64,000 nucleotides of DNA from Owenia fusiformis (lineage: Eukaryota; Annelida; Polychaeta; Sabellida; Oweniidae): assembly GCA_903813345.2 (NCBI GenBank), contig CAIIXF020000006.1, positions 10,298,348 through 10,362,347 of the forward strand, given 5' to 3'. The notes beneath the pieces are model-generated. The model worked only from the letters and a program-made list of their open reading frames with translations, ran no database searches and was not told the origin of the DNA. Position 1 is the stretch's first letter, and each line of letters opens with the position of its first letter. This document shows, one piece after another, positions 1 through 11,679 of the stretch. The position numbers and the translations under genes are program-made.

Positions 1-758
1 ACATTGACAGAAAATTCACAAGATTGAACGGCATTTTTCTCCACAATTTTGGAATGGAATACTTCCCTGGGATTTAATATATCATTAATGTTTACCAAAG
101 TATATGTACTATAAAAGATATATTACTTAGATTGTATATATATTAAACACTAGGTCTTCTAATTAACCTGGTGTTTAAATTATGAATTACAATGGACATT
201 ATGCTTATTGGCGTGATTCACGTCAATTGACGTGCAAAATGGCAATCTCCGTGTTACACGTTAAATGGGGTTATCGTCTCCACTGAATTTGAGAAGTATG
301 ATCTAGTATCAGAGTATGGTCAGATGTGTCTTTGGAGAAATACAAGTGCATTATTTCATGATCATCACATCCTAAATAACCATAGACCAAGGGAACTCTA
401 GAATGGTTTATAAAAATAAATTATTTTAAAGGTCATTTAAAGTCATCAGAGGTCATTCAATTTACATATCATCAACTTTCCATTGTCAACTTTCATTTGT
501 TGACTTTCTTTTGCACCAGAATCCTTCCTAGTGGGATATGCCATGCTTTGGTATTGCTTTTCAATATAGCAAGTAGCGTCAAATTAAGTAGAAGTACAGT
601 ACATTGTATATCTTTATCCTCTGTACTGCATACCTTCAAAAAGCAAGTCTTATCATTTTCATATCGTCAATAATGACTTTTTCATATGTGATTCAGATAA
701 TCATAAACATGTAATAACTGTCAAGTGGAACACATCCTGTAATTGGAACACCTCCATA
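1..758. other. AT-rich noncoding left edge
   Basis: No convincing gene is visible. One frame is open from the left edge to a TAA at 75-77 and looks mildly protein-like, so the end of an exon is possible, but 24 codons are too few to judge. Positions about 721-758 carry GGAACAC/TGGAACA repeats that resume at about 2330-2385, on the other side of the inserted foldback element. Confidence 0.5.
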
Positions 759-760
759 TA

Positions 761-2255
761 CAGGGTGGGCCAAAAAAAACCACCCCCTTAGCCAATATTT
801 CTGATAAATATTCAATTTTGAACATGCACCCCAACAATGATATATCATTTTAAAGATAATTTAATCTGCAACAAAATGATATATAATAGAACAATTTTCA
901 ACAACTCTGGCTCGAGATATAATCATTTATGTGACATGGGGGTCAAAAAACACCTTTTCAATTTTCATCGATTTTGGGGAACAATTGCCTATTTCTACCA
1001 AATTTTAGTAAATTACACGATTGTCATGAGTCTTTCATAATTGGATATTATATATTGTTTTCATTCAGTTTTTGAACCTTGCATGCTCAATATACATGTG
1101 TATGCTTATAAAACTAATCCATTTCTTCTTCAGTCTGTCCAAATATGGCTCAATAGACTCACCCCCGGACCCAACTTCTGATTTGATTTCTCGCTTAAAC
1201 GCGAAAGCCATTGGTATAATTGATGGACCTCTGCAGAAGTACCATCCAACACCTAATTATTCATTCTTTCAGTATGTCTACACCCCTGATGGGCTGGGGA
1301 TCTCCATAGGCCAACTGTTCTAAATGCCCCAAGTACTATACATGTAATCAAAAGGCTATACTCTATATCAGTAAGCAAAAATAGTGACATTTGCAATAAA
1401 AGGCTACTCAAATCGAGATGACATTTTTCTGAAATGTAGGTGGTGTCCACTTGGTGTTTCCCAAAAAGGAAAAACCATACAGGCCCTGTTTTTTGAACCA
1501 GGAGCAAAAATATACTCTGATTGTTAATGACATGAGTTGGTAAAAAAGGACTCCTCAAGAATATAAAAAAAACATGTGAAAGAAATTTCATTTTTTGATA
1601 GAACAGTGCTCCATCACACAGGTCCAATGCTACCCTATAGTTTTTGGAGATTCGAAATGTCACTATCTCTAGCCCAGAAAAATGGCTTACTGGCAGTCCA
1701 GTTGCCAATAATGTTGATTACCATACCTGGGGGCATCTAGAACAGTTGGTATTTAAATATACCCAGCCTATCAGAGATGTAGAAGAACTAAAAGAAAGAA
1801 TAACTAGCAGTTGAATGATACTTCCGCATACATCCATCAATTATGCCATCAACCAATGGCATCCGCGTCTTAAGTGAATAATCCAATCAGAGGATGGGTC
1901 TGGTGGGTGGGTCTATTGAGCTATTTTGGACAGACTGAAGAAGAAATGAATTAGTTTTATAAGCATACACATGTATATTGAGCATGTGTGGTTCAAAAAC
2001 TGAATGAAAACAATATATAATATCCAATTATGAAAGACTCATGACAATGTTGTAATTTACTAAAATTTGGTAGAAATAGGCAATTGTTCGCAAAATCGAC
2101 GAAAATTGAAAAAGCTGTTTTTTGACCCCCATGTCACATAAATGGTCATATTTCTATATGGGATTGTTGAAAGTGGTGCTATTATATATCATTTTGTTGC
2201 AAATTACATTATCTTTAATATGATATATCATTGTTGTTTTTTTTGGCCCACCCTG
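761..2255. mobile_element. Foldback element with mariner-type ends (CAGGGTGGGCC), TA target duplication
   Basis: The left end reads CAGGGTGGGCCAAAAAAAAC and the right end is its complement, finishing in GGCCCACCCTG. Both ends are flanked by TA (759-760 and 2256-2257), the target-site duplication of Tc1/mariner elements. The inverted arms are very long: similarity runs inward from both ends through blocks such as 1050-1160 versus 1925-2030 and continues to about 1328 and 1732, leaving a loop of about 400 bp. Several short open frames fall inside it, but they are by-products of the inverted repeat; I see no transposase. It is probably a non-autonomous foldback derivative mobilised in trans. The element at 60424-61108 has the same termini. 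Confidence 0.85.
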
Positions 2256-2616
2256 TATGAAGAGGGCTTTTCAAAGACTTGCAACTTATGGACTAAATGT
2301 TAAATGAAATGCTGCAAGTATATCAAATCCAAAGTGGAACACTCATTAGAGGTACCAAAGATGTTCCACTTTTACAGGATTGATTGGACATCTAAATAAC
2401 ATAAGTTTCTCAACTCAAAAATCTGAAACATTCTCATTAATTCAATTTTGTGATGAATTTGATGATCTTCTTTACAATACCATATCAATATCAAAGATTT
2501 GATACAGAAGGTTTGAATGCTTTTTTGTCACCAACATTTTCCATTCAGTTTACAGTTGTTTAATTTCAATACAAAGAGAGATCTTAAAAAATGATGGATC
2601 ATTTCTTCATTTCCAG

Positions 2617-2750
2617 CAATCGAAGTGATGGAAAAATGGGGCGAGAAACCACCAATTCTACCCAAACATCTACGCGAAGCAAGTCGACTTCTGAAACAAA
2701 AACAAATTACAAACATCAACACAAACCATAAAAAAAGAATGTTTGTGTGA
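2617..2750 (+). CDS. Possible last coding exon of an upstream gene (partial, unidentified)
   Basis: A plausible acceptor (pyrimidine-rich stretch ending TTTCCAG at 2616) is followed by two open frames that both stop soon. One reads [18 protein letters not shown] and on to TGA at 2748-2750; the other begins [18 protein letters not shown], is Ser/Thr/Lys-rich, and stops at TAA 2729-2731. A polyadenylation signal AATAAA lies at 3113-3118, which fits a 3' UTR of about 370 bp. No family is recognised, and upstream exons would lie left of the window or in 1-750. It could instead be chance sequence. Confidence 0.3.
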
Positions 2751-4216
2751 GCCATCTAGAGGAGATATGTGATGTGCCTGGTCCCATTATGCATTTACAC
2801 TGTGTTAGCAGATATCAGTCAGATGAACTGAGTGTTTATGGGTGGCAGAAAATGTCCACCCCAAGCCATCTATAGTGGCTGATAGTGGAACTGAATTTGA
2901 AAATTTGGTAGAATGGAAATGCCACGATTGGAGCTTCATTAGAGGATAGTGAAGAGAGAGCTGTTGAGGCCTATTGTGACAAAACTGTCACTAAACTGCT
3001 GTATGGAAAACATTCACCATATATGACATTATGGTTCTTCATGCTGTACATGTACTTAAAAAAAAGAATTACAATGTACAGTGTATATTGTTTTATGACT
3101 GAGTTCAAAAGCAATAAATCTAGAAAAACTACATAGCAGTACCTTTCTTTTTTTTAATTGATTTATTTTTTGATTTCAACATTAAGGTTATCTATGACAT
3201 TGCAAAGTCAGTGAACTTTTTCAGCAGAATGTAAGAGGTTAGAATTAATTCACATACCTCAAAATAAAAGCTGGAAATGTAAGATCAAATAAATTAATAT
3301 ATAGTGGCAGATAGACCAGAATGTAACCAGAAACCCAAAGCCTGTAAAATTCCTGTAGATGCCTGCTCTCTTTTAGAGATGAGAAGTCCAATTCTTCATA
3401 AAGGGTTAGGGTTTCCAGAATCCATATTAGAAATTCTGAGAAGAATCAAATTTTGACAACAATTCATATAGAAACTGACTAGTACTATTTATACAATGTA
3501 TATGTAAATTGTTTCCCATCAAGACAACAGTATTGGTATTATGGTTCAAATTGGTGGTCAAAATCTGCCAAATATCTGAATTTGCACATACAAAAATGTC
3601 TTCTGAAAGATTTTCAAGTCGGTTACCCCTGATCAGCTTTGCTCTTGTTTTTTAATCAATTTTAATCTCATTTACCCTGAAAGAGGGTTTCATCTACTTA
3701 ATCTACTGACGTCTGCCCCTCAGGACCTTCAATGTATGTAATCTACAGTTCATTACTGTTAATCTGCGACATCCATGGCTACATCATATTCTGAAGACAG
3801 GTCATTTGGTTTTAGGTGACATCTATAGAAGAAAAGATAACTTTGTATTTAAAAACATTAACATCCGTCATTTTTAAAGAAATGTGTTTTGGAAGCTGAA
3901 ATACCCATAGACTTATCGAAAGTCAATCTGAAATACCAGAGGACAGTACTTTCACCCTGGGACTTTCACTGGCATTTTGTCAGCATAAGCCCGATGAATA
4001 TTTTATTTCCAGTTCCACTTTATAAGAATAAGTGTTCAAGAAACAAGAAAAGTGTCAACTACTCAGTCAACCATGTTGATTTCAGAACTCACATGACCAA
4101 ATGAGATTTGTTTCCATTCTTCCATACTGCACAACTCGAAATTATGTTTCCCCGGGTTATATTTTGTAAGATCTACGTAGACCTAAAAGACTTTGTTTCG
4201 TTCAGTGTAGTGTACA
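2751..4216. other. Intergenic DNA upstream of EDEM2
   Basis: AT-rich sequence. The first part may be the 3' UTR of the candidate exon ending at 2750, with AATAAA at 3113-3118. The stretch just before 4217 should hold the EDEM2 promoter and 5' UTR, but I see no clear TATA box. A 71-codon open frame at 3889-4104 shows no family resemblance. Confidence 0.5.
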
Positions 4217-7200
4217 ATGGCAACTTCCGGTGCTACGATTTTGAAAATATTCTGTACATTTATGCTGTTTAACAGCGACTTAGCCGTGAAAACGTTTTCT
4301 AAAAAAGAGATTAGACACAATAGGTATGTCATGCTATATAATAAACCCAACATTTATACTTTGAAAATCCATAAACACATTATTCTTTTGAAATATTTTT
4401 TGAATATTTTTTCAATCAAAACAAAAATTAAAAAAACTTCTCAATCATGCAATTTTAGTTTTATTCAATTCTGAATTCAACTAGCTCTAGACTTTTGTGT
4501 CTGGGCTATTCTCTATGCAATCATTAGACAAGTTGTATGCTCAGAAATACAATAAAATGGGCCTGGATGCAATCAGATAACTCCATGCTAGGACCATAGT
4601 TCCAAGAACATGGCAAAAGATAGTTACAATATTGGAGGAATTTCCACGCCTTGAACACCTAAATGACCTGCCTCAATAGATTCCCGGGTTTTTAAGAATT
4701 CTTTTTATGTAGAGTCCATTTCACTGTTTAACTGCGTCAGTAAAAGCTAAAAAATAAGAAATCAAAATATCATTTTGCAATAATATATGGAAAAATATAT
4801 TCCTATTGTACATGAATGACATTTGTATATCTTGGATTGCTTCTAGTTTGGCTTATAAAGTGTGTGGCCTCTTATATTTGGATGCTTCTCTGCCATGTTA
4901 TTTTCAATAAGATTAACATGGCTGAAATTCTTCAAATTACAAGACGGCACAGGCTTATTGCACAAAAAAATAAAAAATCTTAAATATACAAATGTCATTC
5001 ATGTACATTATGAATACACTTTTCCATATATTATTGCACAATGGTCTCCCAATTTCTTATTTTTGCCGTTCTACTGACGCAATGAAGCAGTGAAATGGAC
5101 TCTAGTTGGATCCCCAATCTTATGGGGATCGGCAGAACGAGGAAATTTCCCTTTTTCATCGCAAATGGAGAAAAATCTCACCTCTTTTGAAGATGGTGTT
5201 GGGCTTTAGAAGGGGAATCCCCATTTTAACATCCCAGTCTGGAGCTGTAGAGCACAGATGTACCAATAGATGGAGGAATTTTGATGGTTGAACACAATAA
5301 TTGCTTTCAAAAATGAAAATTTCTTCATTCATAAAAATAATTTTTAGATACTTGGGAATTTATTGAGGTAAGTCATTTTAGTGCATGAGCAAGTAATATA
5401 ATTATATGAATAATCTATTGGGATGTTCTCGGCACCATTGTCCTAGCACCAGATAACAATCAGACACCTACAGAGCATGGTTGTAAAATATGAAACTTTT
5501 TGGAAAAATGAAGTTCATTATTTTTCAAAATATAAATGTAATTTATTCGATGAGCTGGTCATTCACTAATATTGATAGATTGCTATTGTTGTTGCTAATT
5601 GTCCCAGGGGGTGGGGATAGTGGGTACTCCCATATTTTGCCTACGTATGGGGACATACTGCTAAAGTGGGTCACTTTTCACTGAAAAATCCCTAGATGTA
5701 GGTCCTATTATGAAGAAAAAACCCTTGATAATTTGGGTCCCATTTTGACAAAAAATCCTTAGAACTTGTTCCACTTTTTGAAAATCCTAAAACTCTGTAT
5801 TGTTCTTGAAAAAACTTACTGGAATTGGGTCTTGTTTTTGAAATTCACCTCTAAGTGGGTATTTTTGAAAGAAAAACCCTAGATGTGGGTCCATTTTTAG
5901 AGAAAAAAATCCCTAGAGGTGGTTGGATATTTTGAATCTCAGTGGCACCTTGGAGAAAAAGTTGACCTGAGTACCCCCGCCCCCTCAGAATTATCATGAC
6001 AATGTTAAATTTTGCAAAGGGCCTTTTTTGACTGTATACTTCAATTCAGCTATGGTCAGCTATGCTCCCGATCTGCATTCAAATCTGCACCCGTCCATGA
6101 TTCAGGCATGCTCATCTTAACATTCTCTAATTTTTTCAGATATTCTAGAGTTTATAATGTTTGTTACAGGGATCGTGTGTCACGAATGTTTCATTATGCA
6201 TATGATGGTTACATGAAGTATGCCTACCCATATGATGAACTACAGCCTCTTACATGTGATGGCCATGACACTTGGGGAAAGTAAGTTATATTGTTTCTTC
6301 TTGGAATTATTACATGCACACTCATAGAAACTTCTACTTCTTTCAATTTTGTTATACCTGTTAGTTATTTCAATTAAAAATAAACAAATTGCTTTCAACA
6401 AATTGCTTTCAATAAAATGAGAAATATCACATAAAATTTTATAGATTTTCTAATAAATACAAACGCATTTTTGAAAGACAATGGTATTTCATGTTCTTCA
6501 GATTATTTCAACTCATATTCATTTTATAACACATTGATCAAATTTGCAGGTATTCCTTGACTCTAATTGATGCCTTGGATACACTGGCTATAATGGGGAA
6601 CTACTCAGAGTTCAGAAAGGTTGCTGACTTGGTGATAAAGAATGCTAACTTTGATGTTGATATGAATGTTTCAGTTTTTGAAACTAATATCAGAAGTAAG
6701 TACAATAGTATGTTAAATTCCTTCACTGAAAACAATCTCACTATCCGTAATGAATATTTTATTGATTGGTCAAAAATGTAAGAGAGGAAATCTAAACTTA
6801 GTTGCCTATATTTTATTTTAGTAAGGATGTCAATAAATTCATAAATTCATATCCAGATATAGATACAGATCTATGAATGTAATTCAATTTCAAGTTTTTT
6901 CCTTCCTCTTTGCTCTCACTGTCTCTTACACAGCCATTGATGGGGGGGGGGGGTAATTTCTATACACTTTAAGTTCAAGAGGTTAAACTGGGGGTTACCT
7001 GACATTCTGTATCTAGTCGGATGAGACATTTCATAAAATGAATTATTGGATTTTGTAATTGCCAGTTGTTGGGGGCTTGGTTTCTGCTCATCTGATGTCC
7101 AAAAAGGCAGGGATAGAACTGGAAGATGGCTGGCCATGTTCGGGACCATTGCTAAACCTTGCTGAGAATGTGGCTAGAAGATTACTTCCAGGTATTGTGC

Positions 7201-10200
7201 CTCCAATTTAAACAATTAAAATGCAACATATAAGTGGATATAGCTTTGATAGCACCTGCTATGCCATAATGAGATATTGTTCTGATTGATTAAATAGTGA
7301 CAAGAGAGTTATGGACAATTCAAAAGTTTCAGTTTAGTTTTGAACATTTTAATTGTGACCAACATTTACGTTTCAGCATTTCAAACTAAAACAGGAATGC
7401 CATATGGTACAGTTAACTTCCGCTATGGGGTTCCCAAAGGCGAAACCACCGTAACTTCCACAGCTGGAGTAGGTACGTTTATCGTTGAATTTGGGGCCCT
7501 CTCTAAGCTAACAGGGGATCCTGTATTCCTGGATACGGCACTGAGGGCGCTGAAAGCACTCTGGAACACCAAGTCTATTCTTGGCCTGGTAAATATAGCT
7601 AATATGACATGTGTAATCTTTGAGAGAATAATTTATTATGGTGGTGTCTTAAAATAGAGTGAAATCTGAATGATCAATAACAAATGAAGTAAATAGATTC
7701 ATAGACAAAATTATATAGAAATACAACAAGTCAGTTATGGTTCATTCAAATTTTAGAGAGGCAAGACATTGAAAAAGCATGGTGAGAGAATAAATCCTAA
7801 CATTGCTGTCCCAAATATAAAGTAGATGCAATATTCTCATTTTCACAGTTCTGGTCAAAATATGCCAATTTCCCATGATTTTCCAAGTGGGTACAATTGG
7901 GATTTCAAGGTTGTGCAAGTCTATTTGCAAAATCTCAAATGGGTGCAGAACCTACTTGTTTCATTGCTGAGAAGATCACAACTTTTGTAAACAGGATATT
8001 AATGTAGCATGTTATGTTCATTGGATAAGCAATATCACATTTGGTATAATAGACACTGCAGTTGCAGTAACGCTCAAGTAACATAAAAGTAAAAACACTT
8101 TCAACATGGTTAAATGAAATCTGTTCATAGAAAAGTATTTTTACTGAGAACTGTTATTATTTTCTTCACAAACATTATAATGAATCATATTTTATCAGGT
8201 TGGTAATCATATAGATGTTGCCACTGGGAAATGGACAGCGCTTGATGCAGGGATAGGGGGTCAAGTTGATTCATATTTTGAATACCTTGTTAAAGGTGCA
8301 ATACTCTTCAAAATCCCAGAGCTTATGACCATGTTTAAAGGTAAGTTCTTCTTACACACACTCATAATGTATTTTCTCAATCAAAGATGTCCAGTAAAAT
8401 GCAAATGGAATACCTCTCTGTAAGGAACATCCCTCCAAATGGAACAGTTCTTCAAAGATCTCAATTATGTACATATTACTAATGCCCCCTCTCTGAAAGG
8501 AACACTTCACCACAAAGAACAATTCTGCCAGTACAAAGAGTGTTCCATTGACATGTATGTTTTACTGTGCGAGTCAAATGAAACCTTTGGTAGTCAGAAA
8601 GATTATAACTTTTAATTTGAATTATTTTGCATTATAACTTTGTCTGTTTCTTGTTCTTAATATGGCCTTGTGTTTGTAACATACTGTTCACATAGAGCTC
8701 TGTATGCATATCACAAAACACAAAATCCATGATTTTCTTGCTTTGCAGGTTATGATATTGCTATTGAAAAGTATCTGAAGAGAGATGATTGGTACATGTG
8801 GGCACATATGACAAAGGGTACTATCTCTCTCCCAATTTTTCAGTCCCTGGATGGCTATTGGCCAGGATTGCAGGTAATGAATCAAATTATCAAAAGCTTC
8901 AATACATCAGGTTTTGATTGCACAGTTTATAAATGAGCTTTGATCTTCCCAACATTAAAGGAAAGCAATGGGGTGCTGCACCCATCTTGATTGGTTGGAG
9001 ATTGATTGGTCATCTACTCAATGGTAGATTCTTTCCTAATATATGAAGATAAAACTTAAATTGCTGGATGGAACAAATGAGATACCATAACATAGAAATG
9101 AGAACTTGCATACTACTGTATGTTTTTTATCAACATATTATCGTTGTTTGGGTTGGCAAGATGCTTGGTAAGCAAGATAATGGCCTTACCAAACAAACTA
9201 CAATTATTTTACTTAAAATATAAATACATTTTCAATTTAATTTCAAGTTTGCTCCACTGCTGATTGTAATTATCAAGTTACTTGTGATGCTGAATGACTG
9301 GTATTCTCATTTGCTATTGGAAAAACATATTTGTTGACCATTTTGTTTCACTTGCTTTACATCTTGATTTCAGAGTCTTATTGGAGACATAGAGAAAGGT
9401 ATGAAGACAATACTGAACTATCACCAAGTTTGGAGGCAATATGGGGCTTTGCCAGAGTTCTATAGTATTACCAAGGGGGAGGCCCATGCCACTAGGGAAG
9501 GCTACCCATTGAGACCAGGTATATTGATTTCTAATAAAGTATCTTATGAGTTATTTTAAAACATGATATGAAGTAAATCTTGTTCATATAAAAGTATTGA
9601 TGTATTGATATGATTTTGATAGACCTTAGAAGAGAATTATAAAATAAATTAAGTTCTCATGTAAAATATTTGTTTTACCCCCAAGAATGGTGAATGTACA
9701 TGTTTGAAAATATTAGAGATAAAATTTGGGTGGATTTCATGATCAGAGTTGGAGACTCAGTCACTTTAAGTAAACTCCTAATCTTTATTTTTCAGAGATG
9801 ATAGAGAGTGCCATGTATTTGTACCAAGCCACCAAGGACCCTCTACTCTTGCAGCTTGGTGTAGATGTGTTAGAATCAATAGAGCAGGTCACCAAAACAT
9901 CATGTGGATATGCTACTGTAAGATATCTCCTATGATCAGTTGATAGCTAACTAAAAAATCATGCTATGGTTGTGCAGTTCTTCAAAATTGAAGCAACTAC
10001 ACATCACACTAGTTGAAGATCTATTTGCACCTACTTGAAAACTTCATGATTTAGGATTTTGATACAGTTTCCATTTAGGCTGGGAAAGATCTTAGAAATC
10101 AAGAGGTGATAACTGATAATCTGTATCTGTTGTACACACTCTGTGGTATTACATATCAAAAATAAAACTATAAAATATTAAATGAAAATAATTGATTGTA

Positions 10201-11329
10201 CAATATAAAAACTCATACTATACGTTCATTTTTGCAGATCAAGAATGTTCGGGACCACACTCTTGACAACAGGATGGAGTCATTCTTCCTTGCAGAGACC
10301 ACCAAATATCTCTACCTGCTGTTTGACCATGACAACTTTATTCACAACACTGGGGGCCATGGGGATGTAATCAACACACCCAATGGTGAATGCATCATAA
10401 ATGCAGGGGGGTATGTATTTAACACTGAAGCCCACCCTATTGATCCTGCAGCCCTGTATTGCTGTAGCGCTGAAAAGAAGGAGCAAGATAAACTCCTTCA
10501 GGAGATGCATGATGAAATGGATCTCCTTGAGCTACTGGAATTAACTGATAGCGCAGCTTTGGAAAAGGATAAGGATAAACGCAGCATGGAAGATAGGCTC
10601 CGTGATATCATTGGTGCATATGGATTTGATGATGATTATGCCAATTTTGATGATGATGAGGATGTGCTTGATGGTGCTGACCTTGTTGATGATGAGGAAG
10701 AAAATATTAATGATGAAGCAGAGGATATTGATGCAACTCTGAATCTATACAACAAAATTGTTAAAAATGTGAAATCAGATCAGATTTTCAAATTTAAAAT
10801 TCAGGACGGAAATTTTCAAACTGTTACAATAGATAAACTAAAAACTGATGACGCAGTCACTGATTCTCCACTTAATGATAATTCTAATAAAAATGGAGAT
10901 TCAGTGGGTAGTAAAGACTTAGATAACGAGAAAGCAGAAGAAAAGAGAAAACAAGATGGAAGTATTGATAAAAAACATACAGCAATAGACACTAGTGCAA
11001 TAAAACAGGGTGTGACAATTGATGATTTAAAATCAAAAATAACGAAAATTATAGAAGATGCTAAAATTGTATCACCCAAAGAATCAGAGACACCTACCAG
11101 TGCTATAAAACCTGATGCTGACACTTCTACTATAGTAAACTCTAATTCTAAACAAGCTCAAAGTAATCCATTCCAAGATATATCAAGTTTAATGAGCGAT
11201 ATGCTTCAACAATTGAAAAAGCTATCTGAAAGAGACAAAACGCGAGAAATGCCAGAAATATTTACCTGTCCTGCTCAGCCGTTCCATTCTAGGTTTTCTG
11301 TTGGTGGAGAAATGTTCTTTGAAGAGTAA
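4217..11329 (+). CDS. EDEM2: EDEM2: ER degradation-enhancing alpha-mannosidase-like protein 2
   Basis: Ten coding exons join in frame: 4217-4323, 6170-6280, 6550-6695, 7066-7191, 7377-7588, 8199-8340, 8749-8873, 9374-9518, 9796-9917, 10238-11329 (2328 nt, 775 aa). All introns are GT-AG. The start has A at -3 and G at +4 and opens a hydrophobic signal-like segment. The GH47 domain (about residues 37-490) shows [26 protein letters not shown] (Glu about 117), [52 protein letters not shown] and FNTEAHP (about 473-479). EDEM2 starts mannose trimming of N-glycans on misfolded ER proteins for ERAD. The C-terminal TCPAQPF Cys (about 756) matches human Cys558, known to pair with TXNDC11. Unlike the human protein (578 aa), about 270 residues of acidic, low-complexity sequence separate the domain from this Cys. 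Identity as EDEM2 rather than EDEM1/3 rests on these C-terminal motifs. Confidence 0.95.
4712..5102. mobile_element. MITE with long inverted arms, TA duplication (copy 1)
   Basis: Lies in EDEM2 intron 1. The ends are GAGTCCATTTCACTG and CAGTGAAATGGACTC, flanked by TA at 4710-4711 and 5103-5104. The arms pair over about 120 bp each (for example TATATGGAAAAATATATTCC against the matching stretch near 5015-5035). A one-arm relative lies at 18958-19056. Confidence 0.85.
5655..5960 (+). repeat. Degenerate tandem repeat
   Basis: Within EDEM2 intron 1. Imperfect units of roughly 30-45 bp recur, each with a core like AAAAATCCCTAGATGTGGGTCC followed by a T-rich spacer. Units vary in length and sequence, so this is an old, decayed array. 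Confidence 0.45.
7832..7985 (+). repeat. Dispersed repeat (copy in EDEM2 intron 5)
   Basis: Shares with 24795-24998 the ordered blocks CTCATTTTCA, GGTCAAAATATGCCA, a CATGATTTT-like block, AAGTGG, GGGTGC and GCTGAGAAGATCA. The same order in two unrelated introns points to an interspersed, SINE-like repeat. A partial match (GGTGCTGCACCC) lies near 8970. Confidence 0.5.
8392..8569. mobile_element. MITE-like repeat with CAGTAAAA ends
   Basis: In EDEM2 intron 6. Starts CAGTAAAATGCAAATGGAA and ends in TTTTACTGTG, an imperfect inverted pair. The interior carries repeated GGAACA motifs like those at 40847-41050. Confidence 0.5.
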
Positions 11330-11495
11330 CTAACTGCAGATATGTTATAATGTTTTAATCTTGAGAAACATTTTTTGCTTGTGAGTGTTTGTGTTCATTC
11401 TGTATGCCTGGTTTCTAAAAACTGTATATTAAACATGAATTTATTTATATGTATTATGTTGCTGAGTAAAGGCTACTGTGTATTGCTTTTTTGTA

Positions 11496-11679
11496 TAGTA
11501 AAACCTGTCTTAGTGAACATATCTCTCTAGTGAACACCTGTCTCTGGTGGACACTCTTCCTCCGCACGTTCTCTACTGACATCTGTATAAATTACCCTCA
11601 GTCTTTGTAGTGAACACCTTCCAACACTGAACCTTTTTTTCTCTGAAAAAATGTTCAATTTACACAGGTTTTTCTGTAT
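11496..11679. mobile_element. MITE with AGTAAAACCTGT/ACAGGTTTTTCT ends
   Basis: Begins TATAGTAAAACCTGTCTTAG and ends ACACAGGTTTTTCTGTATA, an inverted pair flanked by TA-like dinucleotides. The interior repeats AGTGAACAC several times. Same style as 40847-41050. It lies in or just after the EDEM2 3' UTR. Confidence 0.6.

Noticed and set aside
3-77. Open frame from the left edge to TAA as a terminal exon
   Set aside because: Only 24 codons; no splice site or family evidence to separate it from chance.
10280-11124. Open frames antisense to EDEM2 exon 10
   Set aside because: They lie opposite a clearly coding exon and show no family similarity.
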